Shown piece after piece: positions 8,700 through 19,805 of a stretch of 25,271 nucleotides of DNA. The translations under genes and the position numbers were made by a program. The notes under the pieces were generated by a model. It was not told the origin of the DNA, made no database searches, and saw only the letters and a list, made by a program, of their open reading frames with translations. The stretch's first letter is position 1. Every line of letters begins with the position of its first letter. Source of the stretch: Bigelowiella natans CCMP2755 (lineage: Eukaryota; Cercozoa; Chlorarachniophyceae); assembly GCA_000320545.1 (NCBI GenBank), contig ADNK01001588.1:1-25271 (forward strand). Reading direction: 5' to 3'.

Positions 8700-11640
8700 A
8701 TGCATCCAACAGCAGCAATGCCTAGCAACAAGAAAAGGCAAACATCCATCAACGAAAGTCTTGCTCCGCGAAGAAAATCCTCGAGGAAGGCTGGGAAACG
8801 CAATGTTCTCGAGCAAATGGCAGCAGAAGATGTCAGGGAACTTGCCAGTAGGATTGAAGGAGAAGGAAAACTTTGCGACGCTGACATCCAAGGGAAAACC
8901 AAAGCTGAGCTTGTTGATCATCTAGTCGACTGTCAAGAACGAACATCTTCAGAAGCAGCACCTCGTGAGCTAAGCGCTGAAGAGAAAATCAACTTTGTGC
9001 CAGCATCTTTGAATGTGTGCCCAGGAGAAGGAGGAGACATCATTCATGCAGCAGATGTCGTTCAAGGAAATCTCGTCATTGATGAACATCAGTCAAATTT
9101 TGAATCCAAAGATGAACACAATTGCAACTTGTCGGATGTCGAAGAAGAAGAAGGTTTGATGTGTTCAACTTTTTCACATGTTCCATTTCATCATGCAGTC
9201 AATGTGGTTCATTGTCATTGTTCATTGTTCATTGTTGATGGCGCGTCAACTTTGACATGTTTCTTTGTGACCATTACATGCATGGACAAAGATGAACAAA
9301 ATCAACAGAGAACCAAAAAGAATTTTGCTAGAAGATCTTGGGCATGGCAGTGGGCAACCAGGATCAAAGGGTCGAAACCAGAGCGTGCAATTTGTGACAT
9401 TTGCAACAAGAAGATTTCAGCTGCAACGAATGCACTAGCAAGCCATTTGACCAGGACACATCATGAAGCAAAGCAAAGTGCAGGTTCAAATCCTTCAGAT
9501 TCATTGATGTCATTGAGTGGAGCCTTTTTTCAATCAAAATCTTTGTTTGCAGCTACCAAAAGATCCAGATCCAAGTCCATTGTGACTAATTTCTTCAAGG
9601 CATCCAATGCAGATCTTTCAAATGAAGCAACAAATGTGATGATCATCGACATCAATGCATCATCGATGGTGGAAAAACCTGGGTTCAAGAATTTTTGTGG
9701 AAGATTCTTGCCTAAACTCAAACCACCATCACGAAGAAATGTTTCAAGGACACTAATGGCAAAATTCACTCTTGCAAAGAAGATGATAGCAGCGGAATTG
9801 TCTCAAGTGAAAGGAGGTTCAATCGCTTTGACGACTGATGGCTGGTCCTCCAGAGCGCAGGACGAGTTTGAAAGCACAACGGCACAACATCTCACCGCAG
9901 AGTTTGAGCTGAGGATGCTTCCCATGTCAATCAAGGCTCTCCGAGGATCCAAGACTGCTGAAAGGCACAATGGAAACATGGACACAGTGACAGCATGTGT
10001 TGCAATGGACACAGTGACAGCACACACATGTGACAACATGTGTGGCATTGCATGTCCACAATGGGTTGGCTAAAAATGTTCGAGACGAGCTTCTGCCTGT
10101 TCGAAGATTGATGAATGCGAAGAAGACATTCACCATCACAAGGGACAACGGAGCTAATGCAACTGAAGCTTGTGAACTTTCAAAAAGAGATCATGACACA
10201 AAGCAACATTTCAGTTGCGCAGCTCATTGTCTGAATCTCGTCGTTGAAGCTGCTCTGGCTGACAAAATTGTTGTGTCTGACGCATCTGTGGGAGAAATGA
10301 ATGTCATCGATCAGAAAGAATCTCAGTTGGAATCAATGTTTGTGGACCAAGACATGGCTTCTGACCCTTCGATGTTGGTTGGTGGGGATGATGATGGAGA
10401 TTGCCTCAGCGATCACGCTGTCAACGAACTTGCAAATGCTGGATCATCAATTGAGATTGCAATCAAGCGGGTGCGGCAAGTCTGCACACATTTCAGAAGA
10501 AGCAACAAAGCCACTGCAGAATTCATGAAATCTCAGCAATCTGATGCAGATGCCAATGGCGATGCCAGCAGCAAAGCATTGAAACTGCTAATTGATGTCC
10601 CGACGCGGTGGAATTCAACTCACGACGTGTTGCAACGTGCGTGCACCTTGAGATCTCACATCGGCAAAGTGCTTTCGACGAGCAAATCAAAAATTTCACG
10701 AATGTCAATTTCTCCGCACACATGGGAACTGATCGCTCAACTTGTGAAATGCCTTCAACCACTGAAGCTGATGACCGACGTGTTGTGTTCTGTGAAATTT
10801 GTCACATTCAGCGTCGCAGCACCGTTGTGGATGGCAGCAACTTTGAAGTTGAAAGCTTCATCCGCTGGCATGGGTGCGGATGGAAGCGATGCTCAAAGAT
10901 TTGCACTGTCTTCAGCAAAGGGTGTGGAATGTTCTTGGAAAACTAGAATCGGGAAACCTGAAGTTCCAATCGCTGCCCACTTGGATCCGCGTAGATGCAA
11001 ACTCAAGTTTGTGCCTGATGAGGAAGCAAGGAAAGCAATTCATTTGAAGCTCATCGAGCAAGTCAAAGAGGCACTCAAAGCTGAACACATTGAGGCTGAG
11101 CAACATGAAGAGTCATTGCATCGCCAAAAGTCAATTGGTGGTGCCGAAGAAGAGAAAGATTGCGCGAGCTCATCAAAGGCATCCAAGCTAGAACTGGCAT
11201 TGGCGACTTGTGAATCGGACAGCGAGTCCGAAGATGATTCGATCAGCAACTTCAATGACGAAGATGCACACGCCAAAGCCAGAGCGGAGTTTGAAACTTG
11301 TGAGAAAACCACAGCGAGAACTGGAGCCCACGGGGCCACAAATCTTGACATCTTTGATTGGTGGAGAAAGCATCACAAGAGCTTTCCCAATCTAGCAGTT
11401 GTTGCTAGACACTACTTGTCCATGCCAGCTACGTCAGTCGAGTCCGAACGCATCTTCTCGTTGTGTGGCTTGATGCTGACAGCGCGTCGAAGTGCATTGT
11501 CGACAGACACAGCTGAAGCATTGATGATGCTCAACAAATTGTCAAAGTTGAACAGATTTTGGAAAGTTCTCAAACACGAGAAAGGCACAGCTGGAGGTTC
11601 AAAGTGGAGAAAAATGCAGTTCCTGAGTCTGTGGGGCTGA
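8700..11640 (+). pseudogene. hAT transposase, broken by a 91-bp insert
   Basis: The protein catalyses cut-and-paste transposition. Two open parts, 8700-9973 and 10065-11640, share one frame when the 91 bp at 9974-10064 are ignored; the HNG residues are repeated at both edges. The two parts then span about 949 residues. In order: a basic N terminus, a BED zinc finger (WATRIKG ... CDIC ... HLTRTHH, about 9345-9465), the first catalytic Asp in TTDGWSS (9837), the second Asp in TRDNGAN (10144), a CAAH/LNLV block (10215), the hAT-typical PTRWNST motif (about 10600), and the C-terminal dimerisation block with ATSVESERIFS (about 11430). An ATG lies at 8700 and a second at 8718. The odd Cys/His-rich stretch at about 9154-9291 might be a 138-bp in-frame intron. 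Confidence 0.85.
9974..10064. other. 91-bp insert in the transposase, flanked by an 8-bp direct repeat
   Basis: CACAATGG occurs at 9966-9973 and again at 10057-10064, so 83 bp plus an 8-bp duplication were gained. Inside, ATGGACACAGTGACAGCA is repeated at 9978 and 10005, and an inverted pair ACACATGT-GACA-ACATGTGT lies further on. No long terminal inverted repeat is visible. No good GT-AG pair would remove it as an intron. Confidence 0.7.
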
Positions 11641-12159
11641 GTCCTGAGCACGTAGCTGTGAGCTGTGAGACGGATGCAATGAAGTGATTGAATCTTTTCA
11701 ATGGCAGCACATCGTGTGTGCGCCATGAGAATGCCACATGCATCCATGTGCGCACAGCGTCTGCGCAACAACTGTCATGTCCATCTGCAACAATGAGCAT
11801 TGTGAAGTTGTGCCTGTGCGATTGTTTGTTCCCTGCTGTCACACGTTGCATGATGATGCGCATTGCAAATGCATTGCGATTTGGTCTGTCATGCCGTGCT
11901 TTGCGCGCAGCTGCGCGGGAACCTTTTCAAATGTTTCGATCATTTGCAAACAATTTTCACAGGAAAACATTTGCAAATGTTTTCCGCAAGGAAAACATTT
12001 GCAAACATGTTTGCAAATGCTGCTTCTTTTTCGAACATCATTTGAACAAATCAAACACCAGTTTCGCGACAGGTAGGCATCATTTGCTCAAATCAAACAC
12101 TTGTTCAAAAACAAACAAAGGCATTTCCAAATGAAAAAAATCATTTGTGCCCAGCTCCA

Positions 12160-12167
12160 CTGGTGCT
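12160..12167. repeat. Right target-site duplication of the hAT element
   Basis: CTGGTGCT follows the right terminal repeat and pairs with CTAGTGCT at 8176-8183. Confidence 0.8.
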
Positions 12168-12779
12168 GGTCCAATCTAGCAATGCATGTCGCATTGAAGC
12201 CGACCGCGCACATCAAGTGTGTTTCTGATGTCGATGAATTTTGCATTGGTGTGTCTAGATGATTTGCGTCGACACGCAGCACAGCTAGACAACACATCAC
12301 AACTTGCGAGGAATGAAACCCCGCACATGCGCATGACGGGTTGCGTGAATTTGCAATGGATTTTTTGCACCATTCCAGAAATCTTGTCGCTTCCTGCACG
12401 TTCCTCTCTGGATCTGCATGCGTGACGAGGCGGACGCATTCAACTGCAGCAACACGTCGCGCGCGCGCATCACGTGCACACGTTTCTTCACGTTTTGTGT
12501 CAAAAACGTGCCATTTGAAAAATGCGAACACGTGAAAATTCATGCGTGACGATGTTGGGACACCGCCGCAGCGCTCGCGCATTTGCTCGAAGTGCATCAA
12601 AAGCAGTGGCTTGCGTTGCAATCATCACCAAGAGCTGGCCAAGTCCAGCCAGAAGTGTGAAAATGCAACCATTTTTCTCCAAACAAAGTGCACTTAGGAC
12701 CAGCTAGGGGACGAAACATTGCATCACTTTTTGTGCAGCTCAAAAAACACACAAAGTGCGCAAATCGACCAAATCGACA

Positions 12780-12985
12780 ACGCGCACTTCATTTTGGTCC
12801 AGCGCAGAGAATTTTTGTCCAATTTCGGATTTTTTTGCAGACTCAGAACCATCATGACACTCTGATGAAAGTGGTTGGCACCCCCTCAAAGCTCTGATCC
12901 AGACGGTTCGGAACCTGCAAAAAAATCCGAAATTGCAGAAAAAACAACGGGTTGCTGCGCTAGATCAAAAAGTGCGCGCGCATCA
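12780..12985. repeat. Foldback inverted repeat
   Basis: A 21-bp sequence, CAATTTCGGA followed by a T-run and GCAG, at 12820-12840 is repeated exactly in reverse complement at 12915-12935. Weaker pairing extends outward to CGCGCACTT near 12781 and AAGTGCGCGCG near 12978, and inward through a GAACC block. It looks like a small MITE-like element. Confidence 0.7.
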
Positions 12986-14136
12986 ATTTGTCACGTTGTG
13001 CATGCCAATGCACATCGCTAGCTGCACGTGAGCGTGCACATGCATGCATGTGCATTGATGCATGGTTTGTGGATGACGCTTGTGTTTTTGATGCTCTCAC
13101 GTGTCACTTGCATGATTTTGATCGATTTCACTCAGCAGCACGTGCGCACGCGTGCACACAAGCGCCCGCGCTGCAATGAGCGAACGTGGGTGGAGAGCCA
13201 GAGAGGAAACTGGCGCATGCTGGCACAAAAGTCCGTCAAACCCGGCAACGACGGGGTTGTGAACAGTGCAGCGCTTTGCGACGCGCTTTGAAGCAGCAGG
13301 CAGTTGCAGTCAGTCAAAGAAAAAGTCATCAGAACTTGTCCGATGGCCAAACCTCAAAAAATGACCGAAATGTTGACCAAAATGTCCATTTTCAAGGCCT
13401 CAAAGTGTGAAAATTCACACCCGTTGTGCAGCGGATGCACGCTGCGCGTTTGTTCTCTGCCACATTTTGAATGCTTTTGCGTGTGCGTTTGACCAAGTGT
13501 GACATGCATGAAAAATTTCAAAGAAATGCGAGCGAATCCAATGTCCATTGCATCACACGACGCGCTTGGTCGCGCGCAAAAGCTTCCAAATGCACATTCT
13601 GGCGATTCGTTCCAGGTTTGACGGACTTGTGCATGGTCTGCACTTTCATCGAAAATTGATGCGACCCCAACGCGCAGTCAAATGGCAATGTGATTGGCTC
13701 ACTTTGAAGAGCGCAACCATGCACATGGGTTCGATTGCAGCCAACCTCAGATTCCAACCGACGTCTGGTTACCGAGAAAACTCCGAGAAAACTCATTTTT
13801 TGTGAAAGTGCGCGCGTTTCATCAAGTTGTGATGGACGCCATCCTGTCGGGCAGTGCATGTGCACAATGCATTGTCAGGGCCACTGCCAGCTGGCCAGCC
13901 ACACGCCTGGCGCCAAAACCCGGTCACATCACTTTCTGGAATCATCGGAATCCGAAAAAGTGCACAGCGTGCCCAAACGTGCAACATCGACACAAAAAGT
14001 GAGCTGTCTCAAAAACCAGGTGATGTTTTTCGACATTTTTTTGCTCAACGTGCGGCTGTCATTGCGCACTTCAATTTGGCTCAGCTTGAATTTGATCACT
14101 TGCAAAAATTCTCGGTGTGCGGCACGTGGGAACACA

Positions 14137-14207
14137 CAAAATGTCGACATTTTGCTGCATGTGACCACACACCAAGTGGTCACATGGAGCAAAGTGTCGA
14201 CATTTTG
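14137..14207. repeat. 32-bp-stem hairpin
   Basis: The arm at 14137-14168 pairs with 14176-14207 at 30 of 32 positions across a 7-nt loop. Each arm begins or ends with the near-palindrome AAAATGTCGACATTTT or a one-base variant. Confidence 0.85.
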
Positions 14208-15517
14208 ACACTCCTGGACTCGTTTGACCAGTCTAGCAGTGCTTTCAGCAATTTTCACACTTTTTGCTGTGCACGCGCAATTCTGAGCATTCGTGCCAAT
14301 GGGAGAGTTGGTTTTGCTTTTTCTTGAAAAAGTGAAAACTCTGATTTCCCAATTTTGCCCAATTTTCAAAACACAAAAACAGAGGTGTCTCCTCGAGATT
14401 TTGGATTTGGGCCTGACCACTTGTGCTGCATGTCAGATGGCTCTTGACCAACAAACTCTGAGGAACAGTTTCCTGCAACTCCTGCTGTGCTTGGAGCCAG
14501 TTGGAATCAAACAGTTGCACGAGGATTTTCTCCTTGCATGGCACGCAGATGGCTCAATTTTGGGCAATGAAAGTGGAATTTCTCGAAAACTGGAACGAGA
14601 TTGAACACAAAACTTGCATCACATCGATTGCCGTGCACGTGCGCGTTGCTCCTGGCCACACGTGCGCACGTGTCATGGCCCCGCTCGTCACACAGCCCAA
14701 TGTTGCACGGTTTGGGCAAGATGTGGACACAACTCAAAAAGTTTTGTCCAATTTCAAACTTGTTTGCAGATTCTGATCGAAAACTCTCATCGATGCGCGA
14801 TGATGGCACTGCCTGTGCTACCTAGCTAATGAACCGCAATTGCAAACGAGTGGGGCACAACAATGAAGTGCACATCTAAATTTTCGCAAGTGGAGTCACA
14901 CAAAGCCTGCTCGGACCACAGCGCGCACGTCGAAAGACACATGGCCGGACACCCTCGGGAACTACGCCGGCATGAAATGCGAAGCACCAATTGCAACTGT
15001 GCGTGCACACGAACCGTTGCGATGGAGCACAACCATTGCAACCTCTGCGGACTCGCTAGCTCGCTCGCAGCTGCGCTAGCATGCAAGGCCGAAGTTGATG
15101 CACAGCCACACATGTTGCACACATGTTGTCACACCTCCGCCACTCATGTCATTGATCGCAGCTAGTGACTGGCATGAGCTAGCTTGCATGGTGTGTCAAC
15201 CAGCAAATGTTCTTCGCGCGTCTTGATTTGTGCAACACCCCACGCACATACATCACTTATTGCAATCACCTTGCTTGCATGGCTTAATCCCTCCTCTCCT
15301 CAAATACCACGTGTGCGCACACCGAATGGATCGAAAAAACCTCCTATCTCCTGCGCACAATTCTTCGATCTAGTTCTATTCTTAATTTGTTTACGCAATG
15401 CGATAATAATCACCCGCTACCGTTTTTCAGCTGGGCTTACTTTTCGAGGCAGCATCAGTCATTGCAGCTCCTCATCGTTAAACACGTCGCATCGTACTAG
15501 AGTCTCTCAAAATGTGA

Positions 15518-15788
15518 CCCATTATTTTCTTGTCTCTCCCTGCAAAGTACAGTCTGCGCTCGCATCTCTGAACAAATCACCAGAAAAACGATGCACAAGA
15601 ATGTAACCTCTCGCAAAGGACTGTGGAGATAATTGATAAGGCGCATGGCGGCGTTTTCGCTGTCGTTCTTTATTCCAGAGTAAAACTTTTTTAGACAAAG
15701 AGCTCGCATATTTTTCGATGGATGAGTGCAAGCGCAACACGCAAACCCGGCAGTCGGAGACATTGTTAATATGAAGTATGTGAGAGAG
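15518..15788 (-). pseudogene. Repeat copy A: coding-like fragment, minus strand
   Basis: On the minus strand one frame runs from about 15760 to the stop at 15522-15524. It encodes a CRVCVLRLHSS segment, a basic middle, and the end LFRDASADCTLQGETRK-stop. The copy at 17632-17899 ends LFRDDCADFTLRGETRK-stop. The shared C terminus and stop imply the ancestor was protein-coding. No ATG begins this frame in a sensible position. I do not recognise the family; a mobile-element protein is one possibility. Confidence 0.45.
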
Positions 15789-16553
15789 GTGTAAAAAAGA
15801 TTTTAATCAAGATTGGAAAGTCAAACGAGTTGGGCTTGAATGCGGTTTTATCATCATCAAGACACAGAGAAAGGGCATTTTCTTCAAGATTAGTTGTTGA
15901 TAAATAGCGCAGGTTGTTGACGGCGATACCGATCATCTTAATTTAAAGACACTCAAAAATTGTTTGTTCTAAATGAAAATGCTTGCAACAATAGAAAGGA
16001 TAGAATTGATTGATCTTAGAATATTTTACATTTGTAACGGCATCATTAGGAAGTCATGCAACTAAATTCGTAATCTGATGTCTTATAAAAATTATATTTT
16101 ATTACATCCTTACCATATTCTTTGCAAGATACTAAAGAAATAAAGTTTCAATTTCATAAAGATATCAAAAAATTATTTTCAACCCGTTTTTGAATTCTCA
16201 GACTAAACTAATTATTTTGATTGACAATTACTACATGCTGTTATTATTTTTGTGGCAAATTTTATAAAATTTTGTTCGAACATCATATACTCGATGGAGG
16301 TATTGATATTATCACTTATATGGAAATTCAATATTCTCCTCTTACTAAACAATTTATGCCATTGTAACTTCAAATCTAAATGTTCAAATATCCTCCTCAA
16401 GAATGCTATGCGCTCATTAATTTCCTAAGCATTGAAGAATGAAAGTATATTTTTAGTTATTTGAATTAAATTTCAAGTCTAGCATGTGGTGGTTTCTTTG
16501 GTTTCAGAACAAATTGCATTGTGTTATCACTTCAAATACGGAATAAAAATTCC
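15789..16553. other. AT-rich stretch without a recognised gene
   Basis: Stops are frequent on both strands and I see no domain, RNA gene or long repeat. A short minus-strand frame at 16212-16400 is not convincing. Confidence 0.5.
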
Positions 16554-16947
16554 ATCTGAACAGCGGCAATGCATTTCTTGTGACGCAAACACAGTTGCAT
16601 ATTGCGCAGACTCTTCATCCTTTTTTTGCAATGCAACAAATAACACAGAGTAAATGTTTTTGACGTGCATATTGCATCAAAATTAATTGACGAATTGCAT
16701 TTTGCTTTGCTGCAAACCTTTCGTGGATGTGAAATGCTTTTTGTGCCCTGTGTGCACATCCGCAATGCCAGCACAATCAAAAATGAGGGCAGAAGAAGCC
16801 CCGGGGCATCAAGCGATGATCCAAACACTCTCAATTGGTCAAAAGGCTGTGAAAAACCACAAGGGGGAACTAAAGCACATGAACAGAACGATGACTGAAA
16901 AAAAGAAACAAATCAACATTCAAGTGCAAAATGAATTGTCAATTTGA
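16554..16947 (+). pseudogene. Possible B-box/coiled-coil remnant
   Basis: At 16554-16652 the plus strand reads QCISCDANTVAYCADSSSFF then C, with C-x2-C-x7-C-x7-C spacing and the AYCADS pattern seen in B-box zinc fingers, before a stop. A second frame (16687-16947) has a Cys-rich start and then a hydrophilic, probably helical stretch (GQKAVKNHKGELKHMNRTMT and onward) ending in TGA. B-box followed by coiled coil is the usual TRIM-like order. The two parts are in different frames with no clear intron, so a decayed gene is more likely than a working one. Chance similarity is possible. Confidence 0.25.
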
Positions 16948-17631
16948 TGAAATTGAAAAGTCAAATATGAGATGCTTTGTCATGAATATTTGCATCTCAT
17001 TCAATAATGAAGCCATTCCTTGCATTTTTCGTTTGAATCACATTTGATTCAGCCATGATTAGCCATCATTTTGAATGCCTCACAGAGGCTAGTATGTGTG
17101 TTTGCATTAAGCATGAATGCACGTAACGCGACCAGTGGCATATATCAATGAGAGATCAACTTTTAGCACTGGGCCTGCGGACTTGACAAACATCCCGCAG
17201 TCGCCGGCTTGATAGTTCTTTCCCTGACTACCCAACATTGTGTTGTTACGAGGACATTTAGTTCACTACCCGACGATATCGTTGGGTTTTCGACCTGCAT
17301 TTGGACATTGAAAAATGATTTGAAGGGCTTCAAAAAATCTCCACACTCACGATCCTCCCCAAACATCTCATATTCCCATTCTTTATTGTCTTTATCTTAA
17401 TGCTGAGTCTCAACCTTGAAGATATGAAGGATTTTGCAATTCCACAGCTATCTATGGATGGATCTAGGACTCCTTTTAGTGGTAAGGAATTATCAACGAT
17501 TTCTCTCGAAGCAAACGTCCTCCTGCTCTGTCCTGACAATGACAAAATCGTGTTTAGGCTTGACCATCTTTATTCTTTCAATTTTGGTTTGAATATTTTG
17601 TGTACCTAGGATTCTGAAAATCCTCTTTTCA
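16948..17631. other. Stretch with weak coding-like segments
   Basis: A plus-strand frame at 17400-17570 (beginning MLSLNLEDMKDFAIPQLS) has a protein-like residue mix and lies just before repeat copy B. It may be an upstream exon or fragment of the same ancestor. I could not join it in frame with confidence. Nothing else is recognisable. Confidence 0.3.
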
Positions 17632-17899
17632 TCTCTCACATACTCCACCTTTTAACAATGTCACCGACAGCCGGATTTGTGTGTTACAGCTTGCACTCAT
17701 CTGTCGAACAATATTCGAGCTTTTTGTCTGAAAAAAAAAATCTTTGAAAAGAACAACAGTGACAACGCCGTCTTGCAATTTCTTCATGCTTCCGAGTGGC
17801 GTTTGTTGCAAGTGTCATTCTCCGCCTATCATTCTGGTAATCTGTTCAGAGATGATTGCGCAGATTTTACTTTGCGGGGAGAGACGAGGAAATAATGAG
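17632..17899 (+). pseudogene. Repeat copy B: coding-like fragment, plus strand
   Basis: This copy aligns along its length with the reverse complement of 15518-15788. The match begins at CTCTCACATACT and includes AACAATGTC(A/T)CCGAC, GCTTGCACTCATC, CTGTTCAGAGATG and GGGAGAGAC(A/G)AG. Compared with copy A it has small indels that break the frame in the middle, but the last 20 or so codons and the stop (17893-17895) are kept. It is best read as a decayed paralogue lying in inverted orientation. Confidence 0.45.
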
Positions 17900-19805
17900 C
17901 CTTTGTTAGCTAGATGGGTACGACATGCTCGACGAAAAGTTCATATAACTACAAGTCGACCACATTTGTGGTCGGAGAATGGTGAAAATTTTTTACATCT
18001 GCAATGTTGAGAAGCTCAAAGATGAAGGCGATGGAGAACTAATGCATGCGATGTCTGGGGAGTACCTAAAGATTGGTTAGAGAGAAGACAATCGAAGTGG
18101 TGATGCTGGCTTTGAACATGTGGGCTTTTTGAAGCTCTAGAGATAAGTTGTGAAAGTCCAGATGCAGCTTCAAAAATCCATCAATTTCGTCAGGTGGTGA
18201 AGTAAATGTCCTCGTCACAACATAAATCGGACAGTTGTGGAACAACTACCAAGTATGGCAGAAAACTCAGAAATATCAATCTGCTTGTCAAATTATCTTA
18301 GCTTGTGTGTTCACTTCATCATGAAGCTTCGCCTTCTGGATCATATTCATCTTGTAGTGGATGATAACATCTGCCATGATTGTTCCACAACATGAGAATT
18401 GACGAAATTGAGCACCCCTTCTGCGTGTGGCTTCCCTTTGAGACGTTCTTGCTTTCACACAACGACATGCTCAGTGTGCAGTTGCCATGAGAATCAATGT
18501 TGCGAAGTCAACGTGCACCATCAAACCAGATATGAGCTTGAAGTTAGCCGGGCATACATCAACGGATTTGAGATTGAAACCCAAGGACAATTTGGCTGCG
18601 AAAAAGGCAGAATCCTTGGGAGGCTTTGTGATCTTAATTTTTTCCTTTTGTGTGAATGCAATGAGCCTTCTCAGGACATTGCACCAGAAGAGCATCGTTG
18701 CCAACATTGTTGCGCAGATCAAACATGCTTGATTTCCGTTTTGGGGTGCTTCTTTGGTTCTGGCGCGAATTCGAACTCATTCAGATCAACAGCATGCAGT
18801 TCCCGGAATGAATTTGACTGCAGCCGGATAAACGCCACCACTGACATGCATTCTGTCTCTTTGGACTTGTTTCGATCTGTGTGTACAGTTTTGCATGCGC
18901 GTGTCACAGAGCCCTAACAACATATGTAGCCGGACTTGCCACACATGTACAACAGCATTTTGTGCATTACTTACAAGTTGCTTTTGATGCCAAGCAGGAA
19001 TCAGACCTGGCTCACCAGTATCGTTGATGAGAGATCGTCGCTTTCTTCGATTCTGCTGGCAGCGTCGTATGTGGTCGGCGGCCACGCGATGCGGCCATAT
19101 ATACGTGCATGCAGTGGTGCATCTCATCGCACGCATTCGACACATTCTAGCTAGGCAGCAAGTTCTTTCGTTTAAGGAGGATGGTGCGGGGAAAGAGCAA
19201 GCTTTAGCACGTCTTGTACTTGTACTTGTTTTAATCACACAACTCAACGAGGACACAATCTGCGGAAAAATTTCACAGCACATTATAATAACCCGACGAA
19301 CCTCATTCTACATATCAGCATGACTTCAGAGTGACTTTTCGGAAAAATTCTTTCACATGGGCGCCAGAATCCCCAGCCAGAATCCCCAACCAAAGCAAGA
19401 CATACAACAGGAGTCCAAGATCCCCAAAAGGGAGTCTACTAAGACCCCGAACCCTGTGGGTGTCCTCAAAAACTAATCAAAGGCCGGAAGAAGTGAGAAA
19501 ATGCTCGCACTGCAAGGAATGTACACCACAAAGATCACAGAGGAAAAGGAGATGAGATTGACATCGGCAAGCCAGCAACAGTTTGCTTCATCCTCGTGGG
19601 ACACATTGAACATGACCGGCTACTGGATGCTGGTGATGCTTTGATCGTTCGCTATCAAAATTACACCAAAGGAATGAAGTCTGACGTCAAAGCTTGAGAA
19701 GCGAGTAATGATCCGAAATCTGCTGCTTGCTGCAGCTGTTGTGGACCAACAGCGCTAAAGGAAATGAGCTTCCTGCTAGATTCAAATTTCGTGCGTGCTG
19801 TGCGG
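17900..19805. other. Long stretch without a convincing gene
   Basis: Scattered frames of 60-172 codons are open on both strands, many Cys/His-rich because of TGCA/CACA words, and none shows a domain. Small coding-like fragments are a frame at 17981-18080 starting ATGGTGAAAATT (34 codons) and one at about 19541-19697 that reads like ordinary protein before a stop. These are probably remnants of decayed genes. Confidence 0.4.

Larger units (their letters stand above)
8184..12159 (+). mobile_element. hAT-superfamily DNA transposon, 3976 bp, nearly complete
   Basis: Terminal inverted repeats of 18 bp match at 17 positions: TAGAGCTGGGCACAAATG at 8184-8201 and the reverse complement of TGGAGCTGGGCACAAATG at 12142-12159. 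An 8-bp target duplication flanks the element. Both ends carry many subterminal copies of words such as TTTGCAAATG and CATTTGAACAAAT, in both orientations (8200-8470 and 11930-12140). These are expected to be transposase binding sites. The left end has a perfect 12-bp-stem hairpin at 8221-8248. One transposase gene fills the middle. The single TSD mismatch and the nearly identical ends suggest a fairly recent insertion. Confidence 0.93.
12168..15240. other. Non-coding CpG-rich, palindrome-rich island
   Basis: About 3 kb rich in GCGC, CACGTG, TGCA and GTGCAC words. Many medium-length frames are open at once on both strands, which is a composition effect: few TAA or TAG words occur. No domain is recognisable and no frame dominates. 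It contains the foldback at about 12780-12985, the hairpin at 14137-14207, and an inverted pair around GTCCGTCAAAC at about 13223-13240 and 13613-13632. It is most likely a decayed or non-autonomous mobile element, or subtelomeric filler. Confidence 0.5.

Noticed and set aside
9154-9291. Possible in-frame 138-bp intron in the hAT transposase
   Set aside because: The frame is open throughout and no alignment is available to decide. It is mentioned only as a possibility.
10030-11640. A separate second gene starting at 10030
   Set aside because: The sequence is the second half of the same transposase in the same frame once the 91-bp insert is ignored.
12088-15165. Dozens of overlapping frames of 60-177 codons on both strands
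   Set aside because: All six frames are similarly open, there are no domains or splice patterns, and the composition alone explains the lack of stops.
18399-18917. A 172-codon Cys-rich plus-strand frame
   Set aside because: Opposite-strand frames are equally open, the cysteines arise from TGC/TGT words, and no motif spacing is recognisable.
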